Assembly (NCBI GenBank): GCA_033557465.1
Contig: CM066041.1
Coordinates: forward strand, 154,851,532-154,915,531
Reading direction: 5' to 3'
Origin: Ichthyophis bannanicus
Taxonomy: Eukaryota > Chordata > Amphibia > Gymnophiona > Ichthyophiidae
DNA length: 64,000 nt
Part shown: positions 63,841-64,000 of the stretch, in pieces
Layout: each line of letters begins with the position of its first letter
How positions within the stretch are numbered: the stretch's first letter is position 1
Notes under the pieces: model-generated
What the model saw: only the letters and a program-made list of their open reading frames with translations
Told to the model about the DNA's origin: nothing
Databases searched by the model: none
Position numbers and translations under genes: made by a program

Positions 63841-64000
63841 AAACTGCCGTATGCCCAGGTAAGAAATCAGGTGGGGAGTTACAGTACAGATGTTATCCTG
63901 ATGATGGCAACTAAGCAAGTACCTAAGATTCATACCAAAATGCATCTAATTTGGTTCTAAAGGCAGGTTCAGAGATGCACGAGGGTTCAAAGACCAGCAT

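Overview
The window is eukaryotic nuclear DNA. It lacks bacterial gene organisation and is built almost wholly from nested transposable elements of kinds typical of a large-genome vertebrate: CR1 and L2 LINEs, L1/Tx1 LINEs, an RTE LINE, Penelope-like elements (PLEs), Ty3/gypsy and solo-LTR pieces, foldback MITEs, and SINEs with 5S rRNA or tRNA heads. A non-mammalian tetrapod fits best, with an amphibian such as a caecilian my first guess; that guess is inference from the repeat mix. CR1-A, CR1-B and CR1-C below are names for three CR1 subfamilies made for this window only.

Layout. 0-3.3 kb: an old PLE reverse-transcriptase remnant holding a tRNA-SINE and a CR1-C tail, then a gypsy integrase/chromodomain relic and a 5S-SINE. 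3.3-16 kb: an L1/Tx1 LINE split apart by CR1 copies; one of these CR1 copies carries a 1361-bp solo LTR with exact 4-bp target duplications and a 366-codon open frame inside its U3. 16.4-25.6 kb: one long CR1-A element interrupted by a full-length RTE (11-bp duplication), a short A-tailed insert, and a 1.87-kb L1 derivative with an intact ORF1 and no ORF2 (16-bp duplication, HAL1-like). 25.9-34.4 kb: a young composite of two PLE copies, flanked by a 14-bp duplication. It contains three terminal repeats (pLTRs), each with a hammerhead ribozyme, and two head-to-head coding units of ORF1 plus RT/GIY-YIG ORF2. 34.4-41.5 kb: LINE 3' ends, SINEs, and one probable host-gene exon (minus strand, 40480-40597) coding for a transmembrane segment. 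41.5-47.7 kb: an L2 split by a nearly complete CR1-A with an intact ORF1 esterase. 48-55 kb: LINE fragments, a second MITE, and a three-level nest. 56.3-60.5 kb: a long L2 with tandem repeats at its 5' end. 60.5-64 kb: degenerate unassigned repeat DNA, a pyrimidine-rich tract and an L2 3' end.

How it works together. The autonomous LINEs (RTE, L2, CR1, L1) sit beside the SINEs and half-LINEs that share their 3' ends and probably use their enzymes. Target-site duplications let several insertions be ordered in time. The PLE composite is the youngest-looking and best-preserved structure: its repeats differ by about one base in 759 by eye.
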